This document shows positions 1 to 9,535 of a stretch of 64,000 nt of DNA, one piece after another (the stretch's first letter is position 1; each line of letters starts with the position of its first letter). The notes beneath the pieces were generated by a model, which had not been told where the DNA came from, ran no database searches, and was given only the letters and a program-made list of their open reading frames with translations. Source of the DNA: Clostridia bacterium (GTDB lineage: Bacteria > Bacillota > Clostridia > Lachnospirales > Anaerotignaceae); assembly GCA_022651385.1 (NCBI GenBank), contig JALCQR010000001.1, forward strand, positions 62,001 through 126,000, written 5' to 3'. A program made the translations under genes and the position numbers.

Positions 1-1
1 T

Positions 2-97
2 ATTGAGTCCGTTCAGCAGAATATTGCACATTTAAAAATTGAAATTACTGAAGCAGAAAAGCAAATGGATGCTTATCTAAAGGAGCTTGGTTTATAA
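2..97 (+). CDS. hsdM: Type I restriction-modification methyltransferase subunit HsdM, C-terminal end (partial)
   Basis: Only the last 31 codons lie in the window. The peptide is a charged helix ending in KELGL, the usual style of ending for HsdM subunits, and it sits just upstream of hsdS and hsdR on the same strand. HsdM supplies the SAM-dependent adenine methylation half of the type I complex; its catalytic NPPF/Y domain lies outside the window. The identity rests mainly on context and the tail sequence, so confidence is moderate. Confidence 0.6.
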   Translation: MESVQQNIAHLKIEITEAEKQMDAYLKELGL

Positions 98-155
98 GTG
101 ATATCGTAAAATACAGCGATAAGAGTTTGAAGAAACTGAAAGGGAGGATAAATGA

Positions 156-626
156 ATGTCAAAGCTAAAAGAAGCCGATTTCTATTATGGAGCTGTTTTG
201 TCAAATCTCCTAAACAACCACATTTGTCCAGCTCTAATTGAGGGCGGAACTGATCGTCAGATTTATGATTTCACAACTGATAATACGGAATTCAGACTTT
301 TTGTAAAATATCGTTCCGAACCTATAAAAACAAAAACAGTAAATTACTTAAGCTGGCAGTTCGCTTTTTCAGATTCAGATATTCGGGAACTTTCAGACTA
401 TTATAGTCAGAATATGAATGTTTCACTTGGCCTTGTCTGTGGAGATGTTCCGATGAGGCAAAGCCAATATGCAGTTTTACATAAAGATGAGTTGAAAGAG
501 CAACTGCTGCAGCCCGGGAAGAAATCCATTACCCTAAGCATAAAAAAATGCGAGCGTGCTTTTAGGCTGTCTGTAGGCGGCGGAAGAGAAAAAGCTATCC
601 AAATTCCCTCGAACAGGCTGTACTAA
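156..626 (+). CDS. Hypothetical protein inside the type I R-M locus
   Basis: A 156-residue protein with a good ribosome site (AGGGAGG) before its ATG, placed between the end of hsdM and hsdS on the same strand. It has no signal peptide or membrane segment. It shows alternating strand-like stretches with a conserved-looking FRLFVKYRS segment (about residues 47-55), a WQFAFS segment (about 68-73) and a basic, glycine-rich C-terminus. I recall similar short proteins near restriction loci in Firmicutes but cannot name a function. An accessory or regulatory role for the restriction enzyme is inference from position only. Confidence 0.75.
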   Translation: MSKLKEADFYYGAVLSNLLNNHICPALIEGGTDRQIYDFTTDNTEFRLFVKYRSEPIKTKTVNYLSWQFAFSDSDIRELSDYYSQNMNVSLGLVCGDVPMRQSQYAVLHKDELKEQLLQPGKKSITLSIKKCERAFRLSVGGGREKAIQIPSNRLY

Positions 627-652
627 GGTTGTTAACTTAAGGAGATTACTTC

Positions 653-1903
653 ATGACCGAAGAGATCAAAGCAAGGATAGAACAGATTAAAGCAGGTAAG
701 GTACCGGAAGGGTACATAAAAACGAGAGCCGGACTTATGCCATCTGACTGGAATATTAATAAAAAAGCTAAAGAAGTCTTCAGACGACATACGGATAAAA
801 AGCATGATGATTCATTGGAAATATTGGCAGCAACGCAAGAAAACGGGATTGTTCCAAGAAGTCAGATTAACATAGATATTAAGTGTTCAGAAGAAGGCAT
901 TAATGGGTATAAGAAAGTCGATGCGGGTGACTTTGTAATTAGCCTGCGTTCTTTTCAAGGTGGAATTGAGTATTCTCCATACGACGGTATAGTAAGTCCG
1001 GCATATACAGTCCTGAAACCTGCCATTCCGATATCAAACGAATACTACAAAAATTACTTTAAGACAGAAGAATTTATCAGCAGATTGAATAGCACTATTT
1101 ATGGTATTCGTGATGGAAAACAGATCGGATATGATGATTTTGGGGATTTAATCATTCATAACCCTCCATTGTCGGAGCAGCAGAATATCGCTGATATTCT
1201 GCTGCAATGCGACAAAGTAATTGCTTTAAAAAAAGAGCGTATCAAGGAAGAAAAGAAGCTGAAAAAGTGGCTGATGCAAAAGTTGCTTAATCCGAACAGC
1301 GGAGTAAGGTTGCCAGGATATGAGAAAAGTGAATGGGAAAAAACTAATATTGGTTGTGTTACGATTTCATTTTCTGGTGGAACTCCGGAATCCTCAAAAA
1401 AGGAATATTATTGCGAGAATGGAATTCCGTTTATAAGGTCTGGTGAAATTAGCTCCACAAAAACAGAATTATTTCTTACACAGAAAGGGTATCAAAACTC
1501 CTCTGCGAAAATGGTTAACAAAGGAGATTTACTGTATGCGTTATATGGAGCCAATAGTGGTGATTGTTTCATCTCACAAATTCATGGAGCAATCAATCAA
1601 GCCATTCTATGTATAAGAAGTACAAAAGTCAATATTGTTTTTCTCTATTATGTTCTAAAAAATGCCCAAAATCACATTGTCTCCACTTATTTACAAGGCG
1701 GTCAGGGAAATTTATCGGCGGCCATAATTAAAAAAATAAGTGCATTTATTCCAATACAAAATGAGCAAATTGCTATTTGCAAAGTCCTTTCTACACAAGA
1801 CGAAAAAATTCATAGATTAGAACAAGAACTTGCCCAATGGCAGCAAAAGAAAAAAGCCCTGATGCAGCTTCTACTGACTGGGATTGCGAGGGTTCCAATA
1901 TGA
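653..1903 (+). CDS. hsdS: Type I restriction-modification specificity subunit HsdS
   Basis: The DNA-recognition subunit of the type I complex, 416 residues, a normal length. It has the classic two-fold layout: first target-recognition domain (about residues 27-150), a central conserved helix beginning PLSEQQNIADILLQCDKVI (about 178-215), second target-recognition domain (about 228-355), and a distal conserved helix with IPIQNEQIAICKVLSTQDEKI. The two spacer helices set the gap between the two half-sites of the recognition sequence. Its stop overlaps the next gene's start in an ATGA, so translation is probably coupled. Target-recognition domains vary widely, so the recognised sequence cannot be read from here. 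Confidence 0.95.
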   Translation: MTEEIKARIEQIKAGKVPEGYIKTRAGLMPSDWNINKKAKEVFRRHTDKKHDDSLEILAATQENGIVPRSQINIDIKCSEEGINGYKKVDAGDFVISLRSFQGGIEYSPYDGIVSPAYTVLKPAIPISNEYYKNYFKTEEFISRLNSTIYGIRDGKQIGYDDFGDLIIHNPPLSEQQNIADILLQCDKVIALKKERIKEEKKLKKWLMQKLLNPNSGVRLPGYEKSEWEKTNIGCVTISFSGGTPESSKKEYYCENGIPFIRSGEISSTKTELFLTQKGYQNSSAKMVNKGDLLYALYGANSGDCFISQIHGAINQAILCIRSTKVNIVFLYYVLKNAQNHIVSTYLQGGQGNLSAAIIKKISAFIPIQNEQIAICKVLSTQDEKIHRLEQELAQWQQKKKALMQLLLTGIARVPI

Positions 1904-2571
1904 CTAAAACTTTTAAAGCAACATGCCCGTATTGTGGCACAAGAGTATATTTAGAATTATGGGGTGAAGGATACAAGGAACAAAAAGAAACGAAAAGCGG
2001 CGGTTATAATGTCGCTGCTGGTTTTTGTCCCAATTGTGATGAATTTATAGTAATAGTAGAGCATGGGGAAAAATATGAGGAAACGCAAAGCGATGATGAG
2101 GCATACGAAATAGACAGCACAAAAATAGTATTTCCAAAATTTGCGACTGGCCGTACTCTCGAAGATGGAATCCCAGAAAAATACTCCAAAAATTTTAGAG
2201 AAGCAGAACAAGTCCTTGAGATTAGTCCAAAAGCAAGCGCCACGCTCAGCAGGTATTTGCTTCAACTCATTCTCCATGAAGAATTACATATTAAGAAGAA
2301 AAATCTTGAAGAAGAACTTAATGAATTGGCAACTCAAAAAATTGTATCAGTTAACCTTGCAAAAATGCTTCAAGTTTTTCGGAAAGTTGCAAACTTTGGG
2401 GCACACCCAAAGAAAAGCTCAAATAGTAATGAGATCATTGAGGTTGAGAAGGGTGAAGCAGAAATTATACTTGATCTTTTAGAAGAATTATTTGACTGTA
2501 TCTTTGTAAAGCCAAAACAGCAAGCTGATTTTCTAGCTGATATAAAAGATAGGTACGGAATAGAGGTTTAG
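1900..2571 (+). CDS. DUF4145 domain protein with N-terminal zinc ribbon
   Basis: A 223-residue protein started at the ATG that overlaps the hsdS stop (ATGA). A longer reading from 1837 would overlap hsdS further without a ribosome site. The N-terminus holds two Cys pairs, CPYCG and CPNCD, typical of a treble-clef or zinc ribbon. The C-terminal half (about 110-190) has the DUF4145 pattern: SRYLLQLIL, then a helical stretch and FRKVANFGAHP. DUF4145 proteins recur inside type I R-M operons in many bacteria; their biochemical role is not established. The 3-nt gap to hsdR shows it is part of the operon. Confidence 0.85.
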   Translation: MTKTFKATCPYCGTRVYLELWGEGYKEQKETKSGGYNVAAGFCPNCDEFIVIVEHGEKYEETQSDDEAYEIDSTKIVFPKFATGRTLEDGIPEKYSKNFREAEQVLEISPKASATLSRYLLQLILHEELHIKKKNLEEELNELATQKIVSVNLAKMLQVFRKVANFGAHPKKSSNSNEIIEVEKGEAEIILDLLEELFDCIFVKPKQQADFLADIKDRYGIEV

Positions 2572-2573
2572 TT

Positions 2574-5500
2574 ATGCCAAACCATACAATATTCAACGAG
2601 CGCCCGGAGTCTCAGGACAGAGCGCTGAAAGTCATAGAAAAACTTGGATATACCATTGTGCCTCGCAGCGATGCGGAGAAAAAGCGCGGTTCTCGCCGAG
2701 CGGTACTGTTTGAGGATGAGTTACAGACTTTTCTGAGCAGGCAGACATATCCTTACAACAGTGAAAAACGCTATTTTTCCGGCGGCTCTATTGCTGCGGC
2801 AATTCGGGCTGTCAGTCTGCAGAACGCTGCTGGTTTATATGCTGCCAACAAAGAGATCTATGACCTTCTCTGCTCAGGGAAAAGCTTGGAAGAAACGCTT
2901 CCCGATGGGACACGACAGTCGTTTGATATCAACTTCATCGATTTTGAGCACCCGGAAAAGAATATCTTTCAGGTGACAGATGAATTTGAAGTTGAACGCC
3001 CAAACGGGAAGTTCGCCCGCCCGGATATTGTTGTTTTTGTGAACGGTATTCCTCTCGTAGTAATCGAGTGCAAGAAATCGAGTGTGGACGTCATGGAAGG
3101 CGTTACTCAGAATATCAGAAACTGGGGGAACGATTACATCCCCCAGCTTTTCCAGTATTCTCAGATGGTTATGGCTGTCAACCCGGACAAAGTGTTATAC
3201 GGTACCTGTGGAACGGAGGCCAAATATTTTGTTTCTTGGCATGAGGATGATAAGGAATGGCTGGACGCCTGGTGTCGAAAGTGTTCACCAGACGGCAGCG
3301 TAAAAGAGCAGGATCGGGCACTAATTTCCCTGCTATATCCTGAGCGCCTGCTGGATATTATACGTAACTTTATTATTTATGACAATAATGTCAAGAAAAT
3401 TGCCCGATATAAGCAGTATTTTGCAGTAAAGAAATGCATGAACCGGATTCTGATGAAAGACGGGAAAAATACCAGAAACGGCGTTGTATGGCACACTCAG
3501 GGCAGCGGCAAAACGCTGACCATGATTATGTTGACTAAAATGATCTTGCGTGAAAGCATGAATCCTCATAGCTCGATTAAGCATCCGCGCTTTATTATGG
3601 TTACTGACCGTGTTAATTTGGATAAACAAATCCGTGATAACTTCATCCACACAAAAATGAGCCCTCACCGTGCAAAGACAGGGAAAGGGCTTATCGAGTT
3701 GCTGCAGGACGAAGGCAATACGGTAATCACTGCGTTGGTCAATAAATTTGAAGCAGCAGTAAAGCAGGAATACTGCAATGATAGCCCCAATATCTTCTTG
3801 TTTATTGATGAAGGCCACAGGACGCAGTATGGGCGTTTGAATATCTACATGACAAAGGTTTTGCCAAATGCAGCCAAGATTGCTTTTACAGGCACACCAT
3901 TGATTCAGAAGCCAAAGAAGAATGACAAACGTGGTATCGAAAGCGCTAAAAACACGTATCTCAAATTTGGCCCCCTGATTGACAGCTATACTCTTCAGGA
4001 CGCTATCGACGATAAAGTTACGGTTCCGCTTGTATATGAAGGCCGTGTCGTTCCGCAAAAAGTTACCAGTCAGCAGATTAACGAGCATCTGAAGCATATT
4101 ACGGTAGGTCTTACGGATGAAGCTCGAAAAGACCTTGAAAAAAAATATAGCCGGTTTGTAGCACTGGCGCAGACAGGCCCCAGATTGAACATGATTGCCT
4201 TTGACTTGCACGAGCATTTTTTGACTTATGTGAAGCCGAAACATTTCAAGGCGATGCTTACATGCTCTTCACGTGCAGCGGCTGTACAAATGTTCTATAA
4301 ACTGCGGGATCTGGGCGGTATCACACCTGCCGTCGTTATTACACCGAACAATGCAAAAGAGGGCGATGATGAGGAAAATACACCTCAAATGAAAAAAATT
4401 ATAGGTGACTTTTTTAAGAAAGAAATTGACCCGTTATATAAAAACAATTACGATGCTTATGAAGATTCAGTAACCGGAGCGTTTGTGGATCCGGAGGGAG
4501 ACATTGACCTCTTAATAGTGAAAGACAAGTTGTTAACTGGCTTTGATGCACCGGTAGCTGCAGTTCTGTATGTAGATAAGAAATTGCAAGATCATACCCT
4601 TCTACAGGCGATTGCGCGTGTCAATAGGGTATATGAAAACAAAGACTTCGGGCTTATCGTAGACTATATTGGAATTTTTAAAAAACTCAACACTGCCCTA
4701 GACTTATATGGCGATGAGCAATCCGGGATGGATTCCTTTGATAGAACCGATATAGAAAATGCGATTTCGTCGGTTTCTGATGAAAAAACAAAACTTGAGG
4801 ACTCACACAAAGGACTGTGGAAAATATTTGACGGCATTGATAAAAATGAGACTTCGGCGAATGTGTGGCAGGAAAGGCTGCGAGAATTTGATGTCCGTAA
4901 GGATTTTTATGATAAGCTGTCTAGTTTTGCAAAACAAGTTGATTTCATGTTTTCAAGTTACGAATTATATCAGTCGGTAGGAGAGAAAAAAGCGGAAGAA
5001 TATCGCCGCGATTATCTGTTTTTCAAGAAGCTCAAGGATAGCGTTTCATTGCGTTTTAACGACAGTGTAGACTTTTCAAGATATGAAGATGGAATTCGTC
5101 AGCTTTTGAACACCTATGTTAACGCTGATGATGTTAAGATGGTGATTGAACCTCTTGATATATCCAACAAAGCCAAAATGGAAGAGCAGTTGGCTCGGTT
5201 GGGTTCCAATGAGGCAAAGGCGGAAGCTATTCAAACCCGTCAAGTCGAGGTACTTGAAAGTCATCGATATGATGATCCGATTCAATATATGACCTTTATG
5301 GAGCGGATTAATAAAACCATACAAGACTATTTAGCTGAGCGAGACAGCGAAAAATATCTTACGTCAATGGAACGAATGGCGGAAGATTATCGGGCAGGCA
5401 GAAGTGCGGTCAATTATCCTGAAGTCATTATGGACGATGGTGATGCAAAAGCATTCTATGGCGCTGTATGCAGCGGAATTAAAAAGTCCTTGGGGGAAAT

Positions 5501-5732
5501 GAATGGATATGACGAGGAAAGCCTTGGAAATATGGCGCTGAATATAAAAAATATTGTGGCATCGAATGCTAAAAGAGACTGGCGTGATAATGTAATTGTT
5601 CATCGGAACATCAAAAAAGAACTGGATGATTTACTTTTCGATTATATGGAAGATCATAGTCTTAATTGGTCGCTGGACACAATTGATATTGTTATTGACG
5701 AAATTATGATGGTGGCAAAGAAGGTGTTCTGA
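2574..5732 (+). CDS. hsdR: Type I restriction endonuclease subunit HsdR
   Basis: The motor and nuclease subunit, 1052 residues, full length for the family. The N-terminal PD-(D/E)XK nuclease is visible as RPDIVVFVNGIPLVVIECKK (ECK near residue 164) followed by the RecB-type helix ending PQLFQYSQ. Two RecA-like motor domains follow: Walker A GSGKT near 310, DEGH near 411, FTGTP, and motif VI QAIARVNRV. The helical C-terminus docks on the methyltransferase core. The complex translocates DNA from an unmethylated site and cuts at a distance. No frameshift or missing motif was seen, so the locus looks functional provided hsdM is intact upstream. Confidence 0.97.
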   Translation: MPNHTIFNERPESQDRALKVIEKLGYTIVPRSDAEKKRGSRRAVLFEDELQTFLSRQTYPYNSEKRYFSGGSIAAAIRAVSLQNAAGLYAANKEIYDLLCSGKSLEETLPDGTRQSFDINFIDFEHPEKNIFQVTDEFEVERPNGKFARPDIVVFVNGIPLVVIECKKSSVDVMEGVTQNIRNWGNDYIPQLFQYSQMVMAVNPDKVLYGTCGTEAKYFVSWHEDDKEWLDAWCRKCSPDGSVKEQDRALISLLYPERLLDIIRNFIIYDNNVKKIARYKQYFAVKKCMNRILMKDGKNTRNGVVWHTQGSGKTLTMIMLTKMILRESMNPHSSIKHPRFIMVTDRVNLDKQIRDNFIHTKMSPHRAKTGKGLIELLQDEGNTVITALVNKFEAAVKQEYCNDSPNIFLFIDEGHRTQYGRLNIYMTKVLPNAAKIAFTGTPLIQKPKKNDKRGIESAKNTYLKFGPLIDSYTLQDAIDDKVTVPLVYEGRVVPQKVTSQQINEHLKHITVGLTDEARKDLEKKYSRFVALAQTGPRLNMIAFDLHEHFLTYVKPKHFKAMLTCSSRAAAVQMFYKLRDLGGITPAVVITPNNAKEGDDEENTPQMKKIIGDFFKKEIDPLYKNNYDAYEDSVTGAFVDPEGDIDLLIVKDKLLTGFDAPVAAVLYVDKKLQDHTLLQAIARVNRVYENKDFGLIVDYIGIFKKLNTALDLYGDEQSGMDSFDRTDIENAISSVSDEKTKLEDSHKGLWKIFDGIDKNETSANVWQERLREFDVRKDFYDKLSSFAKQVDFMFSSYELYQSVGEKKAEEYRRDYLFFKKLKDSVSLRFNDSVDFSRYEDGIRQLLNTYVNADDVKMVIEPLDISNKAKMEEQLARLGSNEAKAEAIQTRQVEVLESHRYDDPIQYMTFMERINKTIQDYLAERDSEKYLTSMERMAEDYRAGRSAVNYPEVIMDDGDAKAFYGAVCSGIKKSLGEMNGYDEESLGNMALNIKNIVASNAKRDWRDNVIVHRNIKKELDDLLFDYMEDHSLNWSLDTIDIVIDEIMMVAKKVF

Positions 5733-5734
5733 AT

Positions 5735-6460
5735 ATGGAAACTATAGATATCACTTTGCCATTGTCATCAAAGGTGGTTAAGGTTGTTGTTGACCGCAAA
5801 CGGATGAAAACTTGTCGCCTAAAAGTATATCCAGATATATCTGTCGTCATCGCTGTACCACTGACGATCCCCACAGATTGGATCCAGAATTTTCTTATTC
5901 AAAAATCAGGCTGGATTGAAAAAAAGCTTGAAAAGTTCACGAAAACAACCGGATATGCGGCAACTACTGAAATTCGCAATGGACAATCCATTAAAATGCT
6001 TGGTGAAGATCTGATTTTTTCAGTATCAGCCAGCAACAAATGCAGTGTTTATAAAGAAGGCAAGGCAATTTGCATATCAAGTTTTGATATAAACCATCAG
6101 GAAAAATTGTTACAGCTATTTGAAAAATGGTGGCGTAAAGAGGCACTGCGAATTCTGCAAGAAAAAGTGGAAGAACTTTATCCGATAATCGGGAAATATG
6201 GCATTGATAAGCCAAGTATCGCTTTAAGAAAAATGAAAACCCTCTGGGGCAGTTGCAGTGTGAATCGCAAAACAATTACTTTCAATCAGTACCTGATAAA
6301 AGCCAAGCCGGCTTGTATTGAATATGTCGTGTTGCACGAGTTGGTGCATTTTCTCTACCCAAATCACAGTAAGCAATTCTACGATTTTTTGAGTATTCAC
6401 ATGCCTGACTGGAAAGAACGAAAAAAAATCCTAGACTTGGATGTAGTTCATGGTTTATAA
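5735..6460 (+). CDS. YgjP-type metallopeptidase (M48/WLM-like) at the end of the R-M operon
   Basis: A 241-residue soluble protein starting 2 nt after the hsdR stop, hence co-transcribed. The C-terminal half carries the zinc-protease signature LHELVHFLYPNHSKQFY (HExxH near residue 200, with a downstream H and the helix after it) and the family-typical MKTLWGSCS stretch before it. These features match the YgjP/DUF45 family. Genes of this family are very often the last gene of type I R-M operons, but what they cut there is unknown; control of HsdR by proteolysis is a reasonable guess only. Confidence 0.9.
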   Translation: METIDITLPLSSKVVKVVVDRKRMKTCRLKVYPDISVVIAVPLTIPTDWIQNFLIQKSGWIEKKLEKFTKTTGYAATTEIRNGQSIKMLGEDLIFSVSASNKCSVYKEGKAICISSFDINHQEKLLQLFEKWWRKEALRILQEKVEELYPIIGKYGIDKPSIALRKMKTLWGSCSVNRKTITFNQYLIKAKPACIEYVVLHELVHFLYPNHSKQFYDFLSIHMPDWKERKKILDLDVVHGL

Positions 6461-6642
6461 TATCCTCGTTAAATGGCACTCGTTTGGTTATATAAAGTAT
6501 TTGCTCGGCAACATTTTGGCAACCTAAGATCAGGAAGCTCTTCCAATATGAATATCTGATGGAATCAGAATATGAGAAGCCATATTTATTAAACAAAATT
6601 GTTTAAGATTCGCTCAAAGTGAGCGAGTGGGAATAAATAATA

Positions 6643-6690
6643 AAAACGCTGTAAGCCTTGAAAATTAAAGGTTTGCGGCGTTTGTTTTTA
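6643..6690 (+). terminator. Intrinsic terminator closing the R-M island, with flanking gap 6461-6840
   Basis: Arms AAAACGCTGTAAGCCTT and AAGGTTTGCGGCGTTT pair with a few G-U pairs around a 9-nt loop and run into T-rich sequence. A perfect 6-bp hairpin (CGCTCA-AAG-TGAGCG) lies at 6611-6625. The stretch 6461-6610 holds no convincing gene; it carries a GGCAACATTTTGGCAACC string but no recognisable integrase remnant. The terminator is placed to serve the metallopeptidase gene and, read the other way, the nitroreductase gene. Confidence 0.7.
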
Positions 6691-6840
6691 CTCATTGTTT
6701 TCATTATAGTATACGATTTTATACAAGATATATCTCATATATAAGAGGATATCTAAAATTATTATATTGAATTTATAAAGTGATTATTTTGATTGATACT
6801 ATTTTGATACTAAGATATTTGAAAATGTTAAAATGTGTTG

Positions 6841-7509
6841 TTATTTCCAAATTACAACGTCACTTAAAGGCTGTCTTGTTTTTTCACGGTGCGGAGCTTC
6901 GCCGCGGTATCCAAAGCCGGCCATTACTGACACTCCAAAATGTTTTTCATCCATTAAGCCCTCATCTGCAAGAAAACGGTCAACGGATTCTCTGTTAAAG
7001 CCCTCAATTGGACATGAATCAATACCAAGTAATGCAGCAGCAGTAAGCATGTTGGCTAAAACTATATATGTCTGCTTGCTTGCCCAGTCAAAAGCAGCTC
7101 TCTCACTTTCTAATAAATTGAAATCAACTTGCTGAAAACGTTTAAACTTTTCTCTCCTGTCAGAGGCAACATTATTAGGCATATGCTGTATATCTTTCAT
7201 TATATGTGTTATATAATTAGAGTTATAAATTGTATCGAATTTTTTTCGTGCCAAAATAATTACAAAATGACTGGCTCCTTTTAAGCTGTTTTGAGCTCCC
7301 CAGGCAATGGAATAAAGCTTCTTTTTTGTTTCTGCGTCTTGTAAAACAATAATTTTCCATGGTTCAAAGCCAAATGAACTCGGCGAAAGATGTGCCGCTT
7401 CCAAAATAGTATCGAAGTCTTCCTTTGAAACCGACTTTTTGGGATCAAACTGTTTGCAGGCATAACGAAAATTAAATGCATTTAATATTGTTTGGTTCAT
7501 AGTGTTCAT
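6841..7509 (-). CDS. Nitroreductase family NAD(P)H-dependent flavin oxidoreductase
   Basis: A 222-residue FMN enzyme of the NfsB-like nitroreductase family. N-terminal FNFRYACKQFDP and SPSSFGFEPWKI are the phosphate- and flavin-binding segments, the NMLTAAALLGIDSCPIEGF stretch (about 152-170) is the family's dimer and flavin site, and GFGYRGEAP is the usual closing motif. It probably reduces nitroaromatics or quinone-like electrophiles using NAD(P)H. The start is chosen for AAAGGTGG at good spacing; a second ATG three codons in is possible. It is a single gene, opposite to both neighbours. Confidence 0.93.
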   Translation of the reverse strand: MNTMNQTILNAFNFRYACKQFDPKKSVSKEDFDTILEAAHLSPSSFGFEPWKIIVLQDAETKKKLYSIAWGAQNSLKGASHFVIILARKKFDTIYNSNYITHIMKDIQHMPNNVASDRREKFKRFQQVDFNLLESERAAFDWASKQTYIVLANMLTAAALLGIDSCPIEGFNRESVDRFLADEGLMDEKHFGVSVMAGFGYRGEAPHREKTRQPLSDVVIWK

Positions 7510-7782
7510 TTTTTAACCACCTTTCTTATTTTATTAGCATTTTAGCACATTTTTAAATTAAATAAAATATGAAATTGGGAGGCACTGTAATAGTGGAAAC
7601 AATTTTGCCCGTGACTATTAAATTTTAAAACCTTAAATTATTTAATATATTTTGTATATTTTGGAGAAAAATTGATTTTACAGAAAGATATAGATATGAT
7701 ATAATTCAAATTATTGTAGAAAAATGCCACATCAGTCGTTATTGTTATCTGGTGAATATTGTTCTAATTAGGAGCTGTCAAC

Positions 7783-9387
7783 ATGAAAAGGGTTTCTATA
7801 TCAAGTGTTAGAAAAATGGCAGTTGTTTCCCTTGGAGTTTATGTTTTGACCTATTATATCTTGATAGGCATGTTTTCAGGTGCTCAAATAGGTTTATCAA
7901 AAACGTTATCTGACTTGCTTACTCTAATTGGAGAGGGAACAGGTATTATAATAATATCTTTTGGACTCCGTTGGCAGGAAAAAAGACACAGAGCAGAATG
8001 GAAAATGTTTTTACTCGGCATTATGATGAATTTTATTGGAGATTTTATATGGAGTGTATTTGAGATACATTTTCAGAAAGATGTTCCGTTTCCTTCAATA
8101 TGCGATGCTGCTTATTTATGCGGTTCGGTTTTTTATTTGTTTGCTTTGCTGTTTTATATACGTAACGAGAAATTATTCGATATTGTTCGTACTGGATTTG
8201 ACATTATAATTACAATGGTTGTAAGTACAACGATTATTTTCAAGTATATAATGTTGCCGATTTGGAATGATGGAACCATTACTTTGCTGCAAAGAATTAT
8301 TTCATTATCTTATCCGGTTATGGATATGGGATATTTAGGCGGTGTATTTTCACTATTTTTTTTCTGTGCACCTAAATCAAAATTAAATAATTCGAATTTG
8401 CTTACAAGCTTAGCATTTATAATTTGGTTTTTTGCTGATCAGTTTTATGCAGTCATGTCAAATCATGTATATGTATCCGGAGGCTTTGTAGATCCGCTGT
8501 GGCCGATTGGTTGCTGGGTTTTGGCCTTGGCTTCACTTTATCCGCATTACTGCAAAGGTGATGAAGAAATAAAAAGCCGGAATTCAATATTAAACAGAAG
8601 GCAGTTGTTTAGAGAATATATTAGGTTTTTGTTTCCGTATTTCAGTGTCAGCATAATAGTTATACTGGTTAATTACCAGTGTATTTTAAAGGATCCCCTT
8701 GTTACAGGGACTGTTCTTACTATTATGCTTATTATGATACGACAAATATTCTCATTGCTTGAAAATAAACGTCTGATTAGTATTATTCAGAAATCGAATC
8801 AGATGCTTGAGGAAAGCAAAGCAGAACTTGAAAAGCGTAATACAAAATTAAAGCAACTGAATTATTTGAAAGAACATGAGGCAAATACTGATTTTTTAAC
8901 CGGCCTGTTTAATAGGCGCTACATTAATGAAACGCTGAGGTTATTGCCTGAGAAAGAGCCGGGCAGCCGAGTTATGGAAATAAGTATATTGCTGATTGAT
9001 GTAGACCATTATAAACAGATAAACGATGGATGGGGACATGAGGTAGGCGATATAGTTCTACAGCAGATTGCAGGATTGATTAAAAGCAACATACGCTCCG
9101 AAGATATTGCCGGAAGATTTGGAGGCGACGAATTTATTGTTATTCTGCCGGACGCAGATTTGAAATCTGCAAAATTTATTGCAGAAAGACTTATACAAAA
9201 GACTAATACAGGGAAATTTGCAGACGGCAAAAAAACTTTGAGGGTAACATTAAGTATAGGATGTGTGCGTTGGAGAGGTTTTACAAAAAACTATAGCATG
9301 AATACAATTATTTCGGCTGCTGACAAGGCATTGTATAAGGCAAAAGCAGGCGGACGCAACCAATGCAGAACTGGAGAATTGTTTTAA
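7783..9387 (+). CDS. Membrane-bound diguanylate cyclase (GGDEF)
   Basis: A 534-residue c-di-GMP synthase. The first 320 or so residues are about eight to ten hydrophobic helices without a named sensor domain, followed by a short coiled segment. The GGDEF domain begins at about 366 with TDFLTGLFNRRY; DVDHYKQIND supplies the metal-binding Asp and the signature GGDEF lies at about 447-451. Five residues before it, RSED (437-440) matches the RxxD product-inhibition site, so feedback by c-di-GMP is expected. AGGAG lies 7 nt before the ATG. It is monocistronic; the membrane input signal is unknown. Confidence 0.95.
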   Translation: MKRVSISSVRKMAVVSLGVYVLTYYILIGMFSGAQIGLSKTLSDLLTLIGEGTGIIIISFGLRWQEKRHRAEWKMFLLGIMMNFIGDFIWSVFEIHFQKDVPFPSICDAAYLCGSVFYLFALLFYIRNEKLFDIVRTGFDIIITMVVSTTIIFKYIMLPIWNDGTITLLQRIISLSYPVMDMGYLGGVFSLFFFCAPKSKLNNSNLLTSLAFIIWFFADQFYAVMSNHVYVSGGFVDPLWPIGCWVLALASLYPHYCKGDEEIKSRNSILNRRQLFREYIRFLFPYFSVSIIVILVNYQCILKDPLVTGTVLTIMLIMIRQIFSLLENKRLISIIQKSNQMLEESKAELEKRNTKLKQLNYLKEHEANTDFLTGLFNRRYINETLRLLPEKEPGSRVMEISILLIDVDHYKQINDGWGHEVGDIVLQQIAGLIKSNIRSEDIAGRFGGDEFIVILPDADLKSAKFIAERLIQKTNTGKFADGKKTLRVTLSIGCVRWRGFTKNYSMNTIISAADKALYKAKAGGRNQCRTGELF

Positions 9388-9535
9388 TATACTGCCCAAA
9401 ATAATTTGATTACCCAAACAACAATTATACCGGCGAAAGCTTTTAAAAGGTTTTGGCTTGCCGTTTAAAGAAATAAATAAATTTAAAGATACTGTGTAAT
9501 TTAATTAAAATAAACGATTTTAAGGAGGTCTTTTT

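Noticed and set aside
1791-2277. Antisense frames across the hsdS-DUF4145 junction
   Set aside because: Opposite to two overlapping genes whose motifs are intact; no ribosome site.
3333-4244. A 303-codon antisense frame in hsdR
   Set aside because: It lies wholly inside the helicase core of hsdR, whose motifs are intact; no start signal.
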